From the NCBI RefSeq assembly GCF_002366715.1, contig NZ_DFBS01000034.1:1-61675 (forward strand): a stretch of 61,675 nucleotides of DNA, read 5' to 3'. Below are positions 36,536-45,820 of the stretch, in pieces. The stretch's first letter is position 1, and each line of letters begins with the position of its first letter. The position numbers and the translations under genes were made by a program. The notes under the pieces are model-generated. The model searched no databases, was not told where the DNA came from, and worked only from the letters and a program-made list of their open reading frames with translations. Source of the DNA: Halomonas sp. UBA3074 (GTDB lineage Bacteria; Pseudomonadota; Gammaproteobacteria; Pseudomonadales; Halomonadaceae).

Positions 36536-37906
36536 ATGCTCGATGTACTCGCCCATCGCGTCTATCGCCATCTCTTTTTCGCTCAGGTCATTGCACTGAT
36601 TGGCACCGGTCTGACCACCGTTGCCCTAGCGTTACTGGCTCATGATCTTGCTGGGGGGCAGGCGGGTGTCGTACTAGGCACAGCGCTGGCGATTAAGATG
36701 GTCGCCTACGTGGGCATTGCTCCACTGGTGGGTGCTTACGCCTCACGCCTACCTCGACGCACGTTGTTGGTTAGCCTCGACTTGCTGCGAGCAGCCGTGG
36801 TTTGCGCACTGCCTTTTGTTACCGAAGTGTGGCAAATCTATGTGCTGATCTTTCTACTCAATGCTTGCTCAGCAGGCTTCACTCCCGTTTTCCAGGCGAC
36901 AATACCGGACATCCTAGAAGACGAAGAGCAATACACACGAGCATTATCCCTGTCACGCCTTGCCTACGATTTAGAGAATCTTCTTAGCCCGATGGTGGCC
37001 GCGGCATTGCTGATGGCGATGAGCTTTGATGTCCTGTTTGTACTCAACGCCCTGGCGTTCGTGATCTCTGCCTCACTGGTTATATCGGTGATGTTACCTG
37101 AGCCACAACCACTAGAGGAAATTCCCGGTGTTTGGCGTCGCGTTTCTCACGGCATACGGATTTATCTAAAAACACCTCGCCTTCGCGGTCTGTTGGCGTT
37201 GAACTTGGCGGTCTCAGCCGCCGGAGCGATGCAGATCGTCAATACGGTAGTGCTTGTTCGCTCTATGTTGGGGCTTGGCGAGAAAGAAGTAGCTTTGGCC
37301 TTTGCGGCCGCAGGTGGGGGCTCCATGCTGGTGGCCGTACTGCTACCTAAGGTACTGGATCGATTGCCTGAACGACCAGTCATGCTGTTGGGTGGCGTTA
37401 TCATGGCGCTCAGTCTCTACTTGGGCTGGCTAGGCCCATCGTTTGCGGGACTTGTCGGGCTATGGTTGCTACTGGGTGCAGGCGCTTCGATGGTCATGAC
37501 CCCTACAGGGCGCTTGCTCAAGCGTTCGTGCCAGACGGAGGATCGTCCAGCGCTATTTGCTGCCCAATTCTCGTTGTCACACTGTTGCTGGTTGATCACC
37601 TATCCGTTGGCAGGCTGGCTGGGGATAAACCTGGGTCTGACGGGAACGTTCGCTTTGCTCGGGACAGTAGCTTTAACGGCGACAGGGCTTGCGATGCTTA
37701 CTTGGCCTCGTCGAGACTCAAGAGAGATTGCGCATGAGCACTCGCCTATACGTCATAGCCATCTTCACTATCACGATGAACACCATCAACACGAGCATGA
37801 AGGGTGGGAGGGGCCGGAACCTCATAGCCATCCCCACCATCATCCCAGAAATGTGCATCGGCACATATTTGTCATTGATAACCACCATACACGATGGCCT
37901 TCGTGA
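36536..37906 (+). CDS. nreB: MFS nickel exporter, NreB-like, with His-rich tail
   Basis: 456 residues, 12 predicted membrane helices in an MFS fold. The C-terminal ~60 residues are extremely His-rich (HSHLHYHDEHHQHEHE, PHSHPHHHP), the hallmark of NreB, a nickel efflux permease of nre systems. Preceded by the NreA-like repressor in the same direction, which matches nreAB order. A decayed paralogue is at 49010-49700. Confidence 0.75.
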   Translation: MLDVLAHRVYRHLFFAQVIALIGTGLTTVALALLAHDLAGGQAGVVLGTALAIKMVAYVGIAPLVGAYASRLPRRTLLVSLDLLRAAVVCALPFVTEVWQIYVLIFLLNACSAGFTPVFQATIPDILEDEEQYTRALSLSRLAYDLENLLSPMVAAALLMAMSFDVLFVLNALAFVISASLVISVMLPEPQPLEEIPGVWRRVSHGIRIYLKTPRLRGLLALNLAVSAAGAMQIVNTVVLVRSMLGLGEKEVALAFAAAGGGSMLVAVLLPKVLDRLPERPVMLLGGVIMALSLYLGWLGPSFAGLVGLWLLLGAGASMVMTPTGRLLKRSCQTEDRPALFAAQFSLSHCCWLITYPLAGWLGINLGLTGTFALLGTVALTATGLAMLTWPRRDSREIAHEHSPIRHSHLHYHDEHHQHEHEGWEGPEPHSHPHHHPRNVHRHIFVIDNHHTRWPS

Positions 37907-37950
37907 CACATTAAGGCTGACAAGTTAATAGATGCCTATTAGGTTAAATC

Positions 37951-38127
37951 ACTACGGGTGATGCCTACTTTACTGAAGGCATTCACCCCAGAAGCTTCGC
38001 AGGGAACATTTTCCTTCTTGGGCTTAAGGTGCTTGAACGTATCGGCGATCCCTGGGCAGTGGCCAGCCAATTACTCAGCTATCTTGCTGCTGGTGTGGTG
38101 TTACCCCCACGTCACACTGACCACTAG
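37951..38127 (+). pseudogene. Orphan coding fragment downstream of nreB
   Basis: An open frame without a start codon reads AYFTEGIHPRSFAGN then FLLGLKVLERIGDP and LLSYLAAG, clearly protein-like, and stops at 38127. Family not recognised. It runs straight into the sensor-kinase fragment, so it is probably a truncated gene. Confidence 0.35.
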
Positions 38128-38284
38128 ACCGTTGGGCGTGCGATTACTAAGCGTAAGGCGTGCGTTTTGGCGCTGGGCCAACTCCGAGACAATCGATAAA
38201 CCCAATCCGCTGCCGGTGGTGCCCTGGCCAGAATCGCCTAAAGCGCTCAGTGACGTTATCCAAAAGTGCCTCGGGGAGTCCGGA
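38098..38284 (-). pseudogene. Fragment of a PmrB-like sensor kinase C-terminus
   Basis: About 190 bp closely matching the 3' end of the sensor kinase gene at 41119-42531: the stretches around gagacaatcgataaacccaa, ctgccggtggtgccctggcc and tgcctcggggagtccgg are shared. It has its own base changes and indels, so it is a diverged homologue, not a recent copy. It breaks off at about 38285 where a different gene fragment begins. Confidence 0.7.
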
Positions 38285-38462
38285 GGACGAGCAAACGCAC
38301 ATCAGCGACTTACACATTTGGTCGATTGGCCCCAATATCCACGCGGCGATTGTCGCGCTCGTCTCACACAGCCCAGAATCGCCTGATATTTACCTGCAGC
38401 GCATTCAAGCTCGATGCCCGTCGTTAGTACACATTACAGTCGAACCCCAGCTGTCTCACTGA
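38285..38462 (+). pseudogene. C-terminal fragment of a DmeF/CDF metal exporter
   Basis: The plus frame reads THISDLHIWSIGPN ... SLVHITVEPQLSH and stop. HISDLHIWSIGPN is the conserved start of the cytoplasmic domain of DmeF-type cation diffusion facilitators. No membrane domain remains. It is joined directly to the kinase fragment, marking an old recombination junction. Confidence 0.65.
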
Positions 38463-39092
38463 TCCAAAGAAAACTGACAACGGGATGAGTTAACCCTTTG
38501 AGCGATGTGAGCCAAAACCTGAAGGCTCAGATTGAGGAGTAGCCCGTTCGAATTATGGCGTTGCGGCAGGTCTTTTGTCGGGTCGGCGACATCAATGTGA
38601 TCGGCACCTATCTGAGCAACAATCCGGTCGAGTCGTTGCACGATGGGCTGACCCACCTTCATATTCAAACGTACCGCCGACCGCCGCCACACTGTCGGAG
38701 TGGCGCTTTCCAAGCGCCGAATGCTCAGCGGAGACAGTCTTGGCGTCGCGTCTGATAGGCTCCCGGCGGTGTATCCCTATCATAAAAGTCACCTCCTCCG
38801 GATCAAGGGCTTGGCGCTGCTTGCGTAGGCGTCTGGCAAGCCGGACAAGGTACTTGTGCTCGGTGTTCATGTTGGCTCCAATCAGGGCAGTTGCGATCTA
38901 TTTCTGCGTCCATACGATGATCGGGATGCAACAAGCTGCCTTCGACCCGCGCCATATAGTGGATTTCATGACGAGATTTTTCATGTCGCTAACATCACCC
39001 GGTTGCGCTCCTGATTTTTGGATACATACAGAGTCGGCGGGTTATACAATTATAGTCTTTCACGATTTAATAGGGTGGTCATTTCAGTCCTC
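38463..39092. other. 630-bp stretch with possible decayed ORFs
   Basis: Two minus-strand frames (38870-38592 beginning MNTEHKYLVRLARRL, and 38713-38456 containing RLDRIVAQIGADHIDV) look coding and may be one gene broken by a frameshift. No family recognised. 38870-39092 shows nothing clear. Confidence 0.3.
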
Positions 39093-41082
39093 TCACCCCG
39101 CCGAATCGGCTGGTGCCAGCAGCACAGGCTGGCCATCTTCCCTCCTGCGCAGTGTGCCCGTCAGCCGGAGATCGTGCCGAGAGGGATAGGCAACCTCATG
39201 TACCACTGGCAAATTGATCATGCCGACAGCGCGACGAATGACTTCGGTTTCCACGCTCACGAGTAGGATCGGCGTCTGCCTGCCTGTGTCGGAAAGCGCC
39301 GTGTTCGACTTCCAGAGGCGCAGGACCTCGCGACTCTTGCCGTCCTGTGCGGGCCGCACCATGGTCAATACCGAAAACTGGCCATCCTGCAGTCGAGGGA
39401 TCACCGGCAGCGCCTCGGCTGAGACTGCCGGATCGAGATAGCGTGGCAGGGTCTGCAAGGTGAGGCCATCGGCGCGGACCCAGCCAGCAGTGCTCGCAGC
39501 TGCCTCGAAGGCAGTAGAGGTTCCCGTCCATTGCAGCGAGAAGGGTTCTTCCGTTTCACCCACCAAGTCGGTTCTACGCACCGGGAGGGTTTGCCAGTCT
39601 GCGGTAAGCCAGGCATCGCGGGAAATGACCTGCACAGGTGTCGGGGGCGGCGTGTACATGGCCACGGCCTGCGGCAGAGCGCGCCATGAGTGCCAGGCTC
39701 CAAATCCGAGGAAAACGAATAAGGCCAGCGCGATCGCCATACCTGGCCGGGCCTTGCGTAGGTCTACGCGACGAAAGGCCAGCGCAAAGCATAGCGTAAG
39801 CCCGGTTCCCAGCAGCATGCCGCCGACGACATCCGATGGCCAGTGGGCCGAGAGATACAGGCGCGAGGCGGCGATGATGCCCACGACCGCGGCGAAGGCC
39901 ATGGGCATCACCCTGCGCCAAGGTTGTGGTAAGCCGAACCAAGCAAACCAGGTAAGCAGTCCCATCAGCGTCGCGGCCCCCGTGGCGTGGCCGCTCGGGA
40001 AGCCGAAGACCTGGGCGCCCTCGTAAAGTGCCTGCGGACGCGGTATCGCCAGTCCCGCCTTGAGGAGCGTGGCAAGTCCTGAGGCAATGGCGATGCTCAG
40101 TACAACCCCTAGGGCGAGGTGCCACTGCCTGCGCAGCAGTAGCCAGCAAGTGACCGCTGCAGACGAAGCGATGATGACATAAGCGTCACCGAAGCCGGTG
40201 AGGAAGGCGACGACTTTATCGCCCGGTTCGGTACGCAGGTGGCTAAGGGCTAGGCTAATCGACTGATCGGCGACCGCCAGCCCGCTCCGCTCGGCCACCT
40301 CTTGAGCCAGAGTCGCCAAAGCGGCGGCAACAAAGGCTAGCGGGACACCAATCAGGATGAGCGGTTGTAGGTCATGCGAGGGCGCGAGAAGTGACATTGC
40401 CAAAGTGCTGACACGACCCTCGCCACTTTTCCGCAATCGCCCGATAAGCCGCAAACGCAGAGCCTCAAGGGCTGGCACGCCCCTGGTCAGCATCAGACGA
40501 ATCAACAACACAATGGCGAAGCCAGCTCCGAAGATGATGCCGACAAGCACCACCAAACGCATGCTTGCATGCCCTACCAAGCTGAGCCCGAGGCCAGCCA
40601 CTGCACCGGGGAGGATGTGAGCAGGAGCCCATATGATTGCTGAAGTAATATTTGCCGCCAGAAAGCGAACAGGGGCCATGCCCGACACTCCTGCCATGAC
40701 GGGTATCACTGCTCGCACGCCCGGCGTAAAACGAGCGATCAGGATACTCTTGCCGCCAGGCGTTGCTGGTATGGATGAGGTTTGGCCGCCCCCTTAGCGG
40801 CCATGCCGTAGTAATACCATCGCGCCAATGATGACCGACCCAAAAGGACAGCCCATCTCCTGCGATTGCCCCAAGGGTCGTGGCGATCAGAATTGGCCAT
40901 AGCGCAAGATGCCCGAGACCAATGGCGGCACCCAAGGCAACTAGCAAGGCGGTTCCGGGAACGAGGGCACCGATAACGATGATCGATTCCGAAGCCGCGA
41001 GCATGAAAGCCGCAATGACCGCAACCCACTGGTGTTGTTCGAGATACGTCGTCAGCGATGCCATCATTTCCGTGAGCCACAT
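39093..41082 (-). pseudogene. DedA-PAP2-LssY fusion protein gene, frameshifted
   Basis: The 5' frame (ATG 41082) encodes the DedA start: ESIIVIGALVPGTALLV and GDGLSFWVGHHW. At about 40750-40770 coding moves to another frame that resumes DedA with GKSILIARFTPGVRAVIP, then a PAP2 phosphatase (PRPQAL, GFPSGHATG, SRLYLSAHWPSDVVGG) and an LssY C-terminal domain. Normally this is one DedA/PAP2 fusion; part of the HGG-like linker is missing at the break, so a small deletion is likely. DedA proteins act in polyprenyl-phosphate and lipid flipping and affect polymyxin tolerance. The PAP2-LssY part may still be translated from ATG 40718. It lies 36 bp after the PmrB-like gene. Confidence 0.75.
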
Positions 41083-41118
41083 GTCTTTTCCCTTGTCTTG
41101 AAGTGATCGAGTCGGAGC

Positions 41119-42531
41119 TTACGATGCACAGGCATACACACGCTCCCACCTCACGCTAACCTCAAGCCCACTAGGTTCACGGTTGGTGAGGGTAAGAATG
41201 GCTTGTTGGCGCTGGACTAACTCCGAGACAATCGATAAACCCAATCCACTGCCGGTGGTGCCCTGGCCAGACGCGCGCCTAAAGCGCTCAGTGACTTTAT
41301 CCAAAAGTGCCTCGGGGAGTCCGGGGCCCGTGTCTCTCACCGTGAGCTGAGGCAAGCCCTCCCAAAGCGCTAACTCTACCTCTACCTGACCGCCTTCTGA
41401 CGTATAGCGCAAGGCGTTATCCAATAAGTTACGAAACAGAATCCCCACCTCGATTTCGTCGGCGCGGACCTCCAGCCGGGTTAAGCCTGTTAGCCTCAAG
41501 TGCTGATCTCGCTCTTCAGCGAGTGGCCACAGCTCAGCTACCAGTTCAGCAATAATAGGATAAAGATCGATAGTGGCCGATGAGGTTGTGGCCACTTGAT
41601 CCAATCGAGCCAAAATAAGCAGTTGTTCTACCACCCGCTGAAGCCGTTCCACACCTATATAAGCCTTTTGTAATGATTGCTCTCCTCCCGCCTGCGCGTT
41701 ATCTAGGTGAATCCTCAGTGCTGCTAAAGGGGTGCGTAATTCATGGGCCGCATCTGCGGTGAAGCGCCGCTCGCGCTCTAACGTTTCTTTCAGCCGGGCG
41801 ATAAAATCGTTTAGCGATTGACGTAATCCATTAAGCTCTTGAGGAACAGGATTATCGATTTCACTTAGGTCGCGGGCAGAGCGGCCTTGCACCTGACTAG
41901 AAAGCGCTTGGATAGGGACAATCCCCCGCCGGATAATACGGCTCATCAGCCAAAGAAGAAGAGGTAGCAAAAAAAGCATCGGCAATAAATTATTCCAGGT
42001 GATGCGCTCGACTACTTCATCATGAAACGAACCTCGCAGCCCCATGCTGATCCAGGTATCGGTGGTAATATCGAACATGCTGAAAACCCGCCAACGATGA
42101 CCATCGTAGCTTTCCCAGCGAAATCCCTCCTCTAAAGGAGCGGGGAAAGGCCCTGCATCATTCCATTTGCCCCCTAACAACCTGGGTGAGCCATCTGAAT
42201 TCCAAAAACCCAGCACTAATTTAAGCTCTTCCTCGTGGTAAAGCTTGGGACTTGATTCAGGGCTGTTCACGGGCACTGCGATACCGTCGCGATATAGCTG
42301 GGCCGGATATTCTGGAAGGCCCAGGTGCGAAGCCAGGCGAGCATAGTCGTCAATGGTCGCGTTTGGGTCGAGTTGGCCAGCTACAATCCGGCTATGCAGA
42401 CTGAGCTGTGTATCGAGAATTTCTTCTAGCTCGTGATCGGTAATTAAGTAGGCAGCGGTAAACGCAACGCCCCCGGCGAGAACCAGGGCAATGGCGAGCG
42501 TACGGAGTAGATAACGCCGTATGGAGATCAT
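41119..42531 (-). CDS. PmrB/QseC-like sensor histidine kinase
   Basis: 470 residues. Two membrane helices flanking a periplasmic sensor domain (about 30-165), HAMP, H-box TADAAHELRTPLAAL, N-box NLLDNALRYTSEGG, G-boxes RDTGPGLP and GSGLGLSIV. This is an OmpR-partner kinase of the PmrB/QseC group. ATGA overlap with its regulator. Position next to EptA, DgkA and PAP2 genes suggests it senses envelope or cationic-peptide stress. Confidence 0.8.
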   Translation of the reverse strand: MISIRRYLLRTLAIALVLAGGVAFTAAYLITDHELEEILDTQLSLHSRIVAGQLDPNATIDDYARLASHLGLPEYPAQLYRDGIAVPVNSPESSPKLYHEEELKLVLGFWNSDGSPRLLGGKWNDAGPFPAPLEEGFRWESYDGHRWRVFSMFDITTDTWISMGLRGSFHDEVVERITWNNLLPMLFLLPLLLWLMSRIIRRGIVPIQALSSQVQGRSARDLSEIDNPVPQELNGLRQSLNDFIARLKETLERERRFTADAAHELRTPLAALRIHLDNAQAGGEQSLQKAYIGVERLQRVVEQLLILARLDQVATTSSATIDLYPIIAELVAELWPLAEERDQHLRLTGLTRLEVRADEIEVGILFRNLLDNALRYTSEGGQVEVELALWEGLPQLTVRDTGPGLPEALLDKVTERFRRASGQGTTGSGLGLSIVSELVQRQQAILTLTNREPSGLEVSVRWERVYACAS

Positions 42532-43190
42532 CGCGCTTGGCTATCCAAACGGTAGCCAATCCCGCGCACGTTAATGATCAGATGCTTTTCAAGCTTTTTA
42601 CGCAGATGATGAATGTGAACCTCCACCGCATTGGACTCGACCTCTTCGCCCCAACCATAAAGCAAATTTTCCAAACGGGGACGAGACAGCACTCTGTCGG
42701 GGTGCCTGGCTAGCTCTAACAATAGAGCATACTCCCGGCGGCCCAACTTTACGTCTTTGCCCCGCCAACTCACCGCATGACGCGCCTCATCAATACTCAG
42801 CGCTCCCAGTGTCAATATCTGCGAAGCGCGCCCCTCAGCGCGTCGCATGACGACACGCAAACGGGCGAGTAACTCCTGCAAATTAAAAGGCTTGAGCACA
42901 TAGTCATCCGCCCCCGCATCTAAACCGCCAATACGGTCTTCCATCGCATCTCGGGCCGTCAAAATCAGAATAGGTAGAGTGGATTGCTGACGGAGTAACT
43001 GCAGTACCTGCATACCGTCCATATCGGGCAGTCCAAGATCCAAAATAATCACACTGAAGGTCTCGCTGCCGATAGCACTGATTGCCTCGCGCCCAAGCAT
43101 AAACCAATCGACCGTGTACCCCTCGCGTTCCAGCGCCGTTTTAATGCCATCCCCAAGCAAGGGATCATCTTCTATTAGCAGTGCACGCAT
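42528..43190 (-). CDS. OmpR-family response regulator, PmrA-like
   Basis: 220 residues: receiver domain with acidic pocket (LIEDDPLL) and phosphoacceptor in IILDLGLPDMDG, switch residue T in LILTARDA, lysine in VLKPFN, then a winged-helix DNA-binding domain (GRREYALLLELA...VEVHIHHLRKKLE). PmrA/QseB group. PmrA-like boxes lie directly upstream, so it probably regulates itself and the divergent glycosyltransferase to EptA arm. Confidence 0.82.
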   Translation of the reverse strand: MRALLIEDDPLLGDGIKTALEREGYTVDWFMLGREAISAIGSETFSVIILDLGLPDMDGMQVLQLLRQQSTLPILILTARDAMEDRIGGLDAGADDYVLKPFNLQELLARLRVVMRRAEGRASQILTLGALSIDEARHAVSWRGKDVKLGRREYALLLELARHPDRVLSRPRLENLLYGWGEEVESNAVEVHIHHLRKKLEKHLIINVRGIGYRLDSQAR

Positions 43191-43232
43191 GCTGCTCCCC
43201 CAATCTACAAACCGCTATCTTCGCCACTAAAA

Positions 43233-43350
43233 CTTAAGCTTTTCTTAAATACGGCAACGTATCCCCCACAAAGCATACGCATCTGAATTCAACCTGTAAG
43301 TCAGCCACCCTTTTTTGCAAACCTTTTACGCAGCTTAACTCTTCTTTAAG
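43233..43350. promoter_or_regulatory. Two PmrA-box-like repeats in the divergent promoter region
   Basis: CTTAAG-N5-CTTAAA at 43233-43249 and CTTAAC-N5-TTTAAG at 43334-43350. Two TTAA hexamers 5 bp apart is the PmrA/PmrA-like recognition pattern. One lies 43 bp upstream of the regulator start, the other on the side of the divergent gene. No other gene lies in 43191-43482. Confidence 0.65.
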
Positions 43351-43482
43351 TTACTTAGGCTCAAGCTGCTTCTTTCGCCATGGGCAAAGCCAAAGCAGCG
43401 CCTTCACTGGCGGTCATTTTGAATCTGCCCTGTCGCTACCGCGGGCAGGTCATTTTCTATTAACTGAATAGAGCGCCAGAGT

Positions 43483-44676
43483 ATGCACTTACTAACACTG
43501 ATTAGAACAAACTATTATTTAAAAATAATGGCCCGTTTTGTAGAAAAAAGAATGAAGCGATTTTTACTCGGAGGTATACGGTATATCGTCAAAGCGCCTG
43601 CACCAGAAACCATTAATAACCTTGTGGGCATAGAAAAAATTCTCATTATTCGCCCCAATTTTCGTCTGGGCAACGCGCTAATCAGTACCCCTGTCATCGA
43701 TGCTTTTCGTGAACGTTTTCCTTCCGCGCGCATAGATTATTTAGCGACGGATAAAACATGGCCACTGTTGCAGCAACGTCCTGTTGATCATTTTCATTTA
43801 CTGTCGAGAACCGCCATTCTCCGTCCCTGGCAGTGCGTGACGCTATTACGACGCTTACGGGCACAACGCTATGATCTAGCGGTACAAGTGAGCGGAGGTT
43901 CAACGAGCGGCTTTATCGTGACCCGGTTAATAGGAGCACGGTACAGCATGGGTTCAGGTAAAGGTCACCAGCGCTGGTACAACATTGAGGCGGAAGGTAA
44001 GTCATCACATGCCTATGATGCCATCGTCAATTTGACACGCCCGCTCGGCGTTGCTTGCCATAATCGGCCACTGCTCCAGCTAACGGATCAGGAAGGCTAT
44101 CAAGCCATGACGAAGATACGACAGCTATTCAGTCTGCATAGCGACCACTCATCAGATACAGACTTTATTGCGATCTTCGTAGGCGGGCATCAAAACAAAC
44201 GTTGGCCGTTGGCATTTTGGCTAATGCTCATCGATGCCATGGAAGCCTGCAAAATACGTTATGTCGTTTTCCTTGGACCGGAGGAGTTTAGGCTTCTAGC
44301 CCCTATTGAGCAGCGCTTGATGTCATCACTGTATGGTAGCTTATGCCCGCCGCTTCCTATTCGTCACTTTGCCGCTGTTCTAGGGCGAGCGCGGTTACTC
44401 GTGACACCAGACTCAGGGCCTATGCACTTAGCGGCAGCACTCGATGTCGCCACCATTTCCCTAGTACGCCAGAAAAAATCACTCGCCTTCGTACCACGAG
44501 AAGCCTATGACACTATTCTGTGGCGCCCAGAGATCAGCACGGTAATAGACGCTATCAGCGCTAATCTTGACGGACAAAACGCAACCGCTCCCGTTCAACT
44601 GGCCTCGGCAACAAACCAACCAACACAGTGGGTTAGAACACCACCCAGCGCTGCCCCTTTGCATTCTAGCTACTGA
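43483..44676 (+). CDS. Family 9 glycosyltransferase (heptosyltransferase-like)
   Basis: 397 residues. GT9 features: ILIIRPNFRLGNALISTPVIDAF at the N-terminus, DLAVQVSGG, FVGGHQNKRWPLAFW and the C-terminal nucleotide-sugar motif LVTPDSGPMHLAAALDV. GT9 enzymes add heptose or similar sugars to lipopolysaccharide inner core. The first ~30 residues may be extra; ATG 43528 (MARFVEK) is an alternative. Starts the plus-strand arm of the lipid A island and probably modifies LPS under the PmrA-like regulator. Confidence 0.75.
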   Translation: MHLLTLIRTNYYLKIMARFVEKRMKRFLLGGIRYIVKAPAPETINNLVGIEKILIIRPNFRLGNALISTPVIDAFRERFPSARIDYLATDKTWPLLQQRPVDHFHLLSRTAILRPWQCVTLLRRLRAQRYDLAVQVSGGSTSGFIVTRLIGARYSMGSGKGHQRWYNIEAEGKSSHAYDAIVNLTRPLGVACHNRPLLQLTDQEGYQAMTKIRQLFSLHSDHSSDTDFIAIFVGGHQNKRWPLAFWLMLIDAMEACKIRYVVFLGPEEFRLLAPIEQRLMSSLYGSLCPPLPIRHFAAVLGRARLLVTPDSGPMHLAAALDVATISLVRQKKSLAFVPREAYDTILWRPEISTVIDAISANLDGQNATAPVQLASATNQPTQWVRTPPSAAPLHSSY

Positions 44677-44750
44677 ATTAAAGCGCATAACTGTTCGTTA
44701 AGTTTTGCGCTTTACAGTGACCCTACTGTTACGTTATCGAGAGTACTGTC

Positions 44751-45128
44751 TTGCCTATTTCAACGACGTCAAAACCTAATGGCACGGGTGTCAAACGCAT
44801 CTTCCGCGCTTCTATTAATGCAGTATCGGGTTTAAAAGCTTGCTGGATAAATGAGTCTGCATTTAGACAAGAGGTGATGCTATGCCTCGTCCTTTACCCT
44901 TTTATATTTTTTGTTAATGCCACTTCCGTAGAAAAAGCATTGCTGTTTTCTTCACTCACCCTTGTAGTGATAGTAGAACTCATTAACTCCGCCATCGAAT
45001 GCACCATTGACCGTATTGGACTAGAACATAACGAACTTAGCGGGCGTGCTAAAGACATGGGGGCTGCCGCCGTCATGATGACCCTTTTTATGATGATGGG
45101 TGTGTGGCTATGCGTGCTGCTCTACTAA
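44751..45128 (+). CDS. dgkA: Diacylglycerol kinase DgkA
   Basis: 125 residues, TTG start. Family motif ESAFRQE, three membrane helices, and IVELINSAIECTIDRIG followed by AKDMGAAAV, the DgkA active site. It phosphorylates diacylglycerol, the by-product when EptA takes phosphoethanolamine from phosphatidylethanolamine. Pairing with eptA is known for several mcr genes. Overlaps the PAP2 gene by 25 bp. Confidence 0.85.
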   Translation: MPISTTSKPNGTGVKRIFRASINAVSGLKACWINESAFRQEVMLCLVLYPFIFFVNATSVEKALLFSSLTLVVIVELINSAIECTIDRIGLEHNELSGRAKDMGAAAVMMTLFMMMGVWLCVLLY

Positions 45129-45796
45129 ATGTTCTCAAATCCGTAGCATCCGTATGGCTTTTATTTCTAATCGTCATGTCGGTCTTCAGTATTTTAAACA
45201 TAGATTTTACGATAACTGACGTTATATATCGCTTTCAAGGTAATGCCTGGACGTGGAAAGATGCCTTGATTACCCAAGATGTTCTTCACACAGGCGGTAA
45301 ATGGCTAAGCTTAGCGATGGGTTTAGTCACACTCCTCCTTTTGATACTAAGCACCGTTGTAACTCGTTTTAAAGCGTATCGCATGCCGCTTTTATATCTT
45401 TTTTCCGCAACGCTTCTTTCTACGCTGCTTGTCGCAACGCTTAAACAACTTGTGAACATGGAATGCCCTTGGGATTTAGTTCGCTATGGCGGGGAACGAG
45501 ACTTTATTGGCTTGCTCAATACACGGCCTTCCTCCATGCCAGCATCCGCCTGCTTTCCCGCCGGGCATGCCAGCGCAGGCTATACGTGGATAGCCCTCTA
45601 CTTCTTTTTTGCCGCCATACGGCCTCATTGGCGATGGGCAGGGCTTTCTCTGGGTTTAGGGCTTGGCCTTACGTTTGGGATCACTCAACAGTTCCGCGGG
45701 GCGCACTTTCTCTCCCACGACCTCTGGACCGTCATGATTTGTTGGACCGTAAGCTTTGTCCTTTCAAGATTCTTATTACACCCCAGCGTTCATTAA
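45104..45796 (+). CDS. PAP2-family lipid phosphatase
   Basis: 230 residues, six membrane helices. PAP2 motifs: LKQLVNMECPWDL, CFPAGHASAGY, and FRGAHFLSHDLW with the catalytic His/Asp residues. Related to LpxE/PgpB/LpxT-like enzymes that act on lipid A or polyprenyl phosphates; exact substrate uncertain. GTG 45104 or ATG 45110 start. Between DgkA and EptA in an apparent operon, as PAP2 genes accompany mcr-1. Confidence 0.75.
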   Translation: MAMRAALLNVLKSVASVWLLFLIVMSVFSILNIDFTITDVIYRFQGNAWTWKDALITQDVLHTGGKWLSLAMGLVTLLLLILSTVVTRFKAYRMPLLYLFSATLLSTLLVATLKQLVNMECPWDLVRYGGERDFIGLLNTRPSSMPASACFPAGHASAGYTWIALYFFFAAIRPHWRWAGLSLGLGLGLTFGITQQFRGAHFLSHDLWTVMICWTVSFVLSRFLLHPSVH

Positions 45797-45820
45797 TCTT
45801 TTCATTCAGAGATCTTTTCG

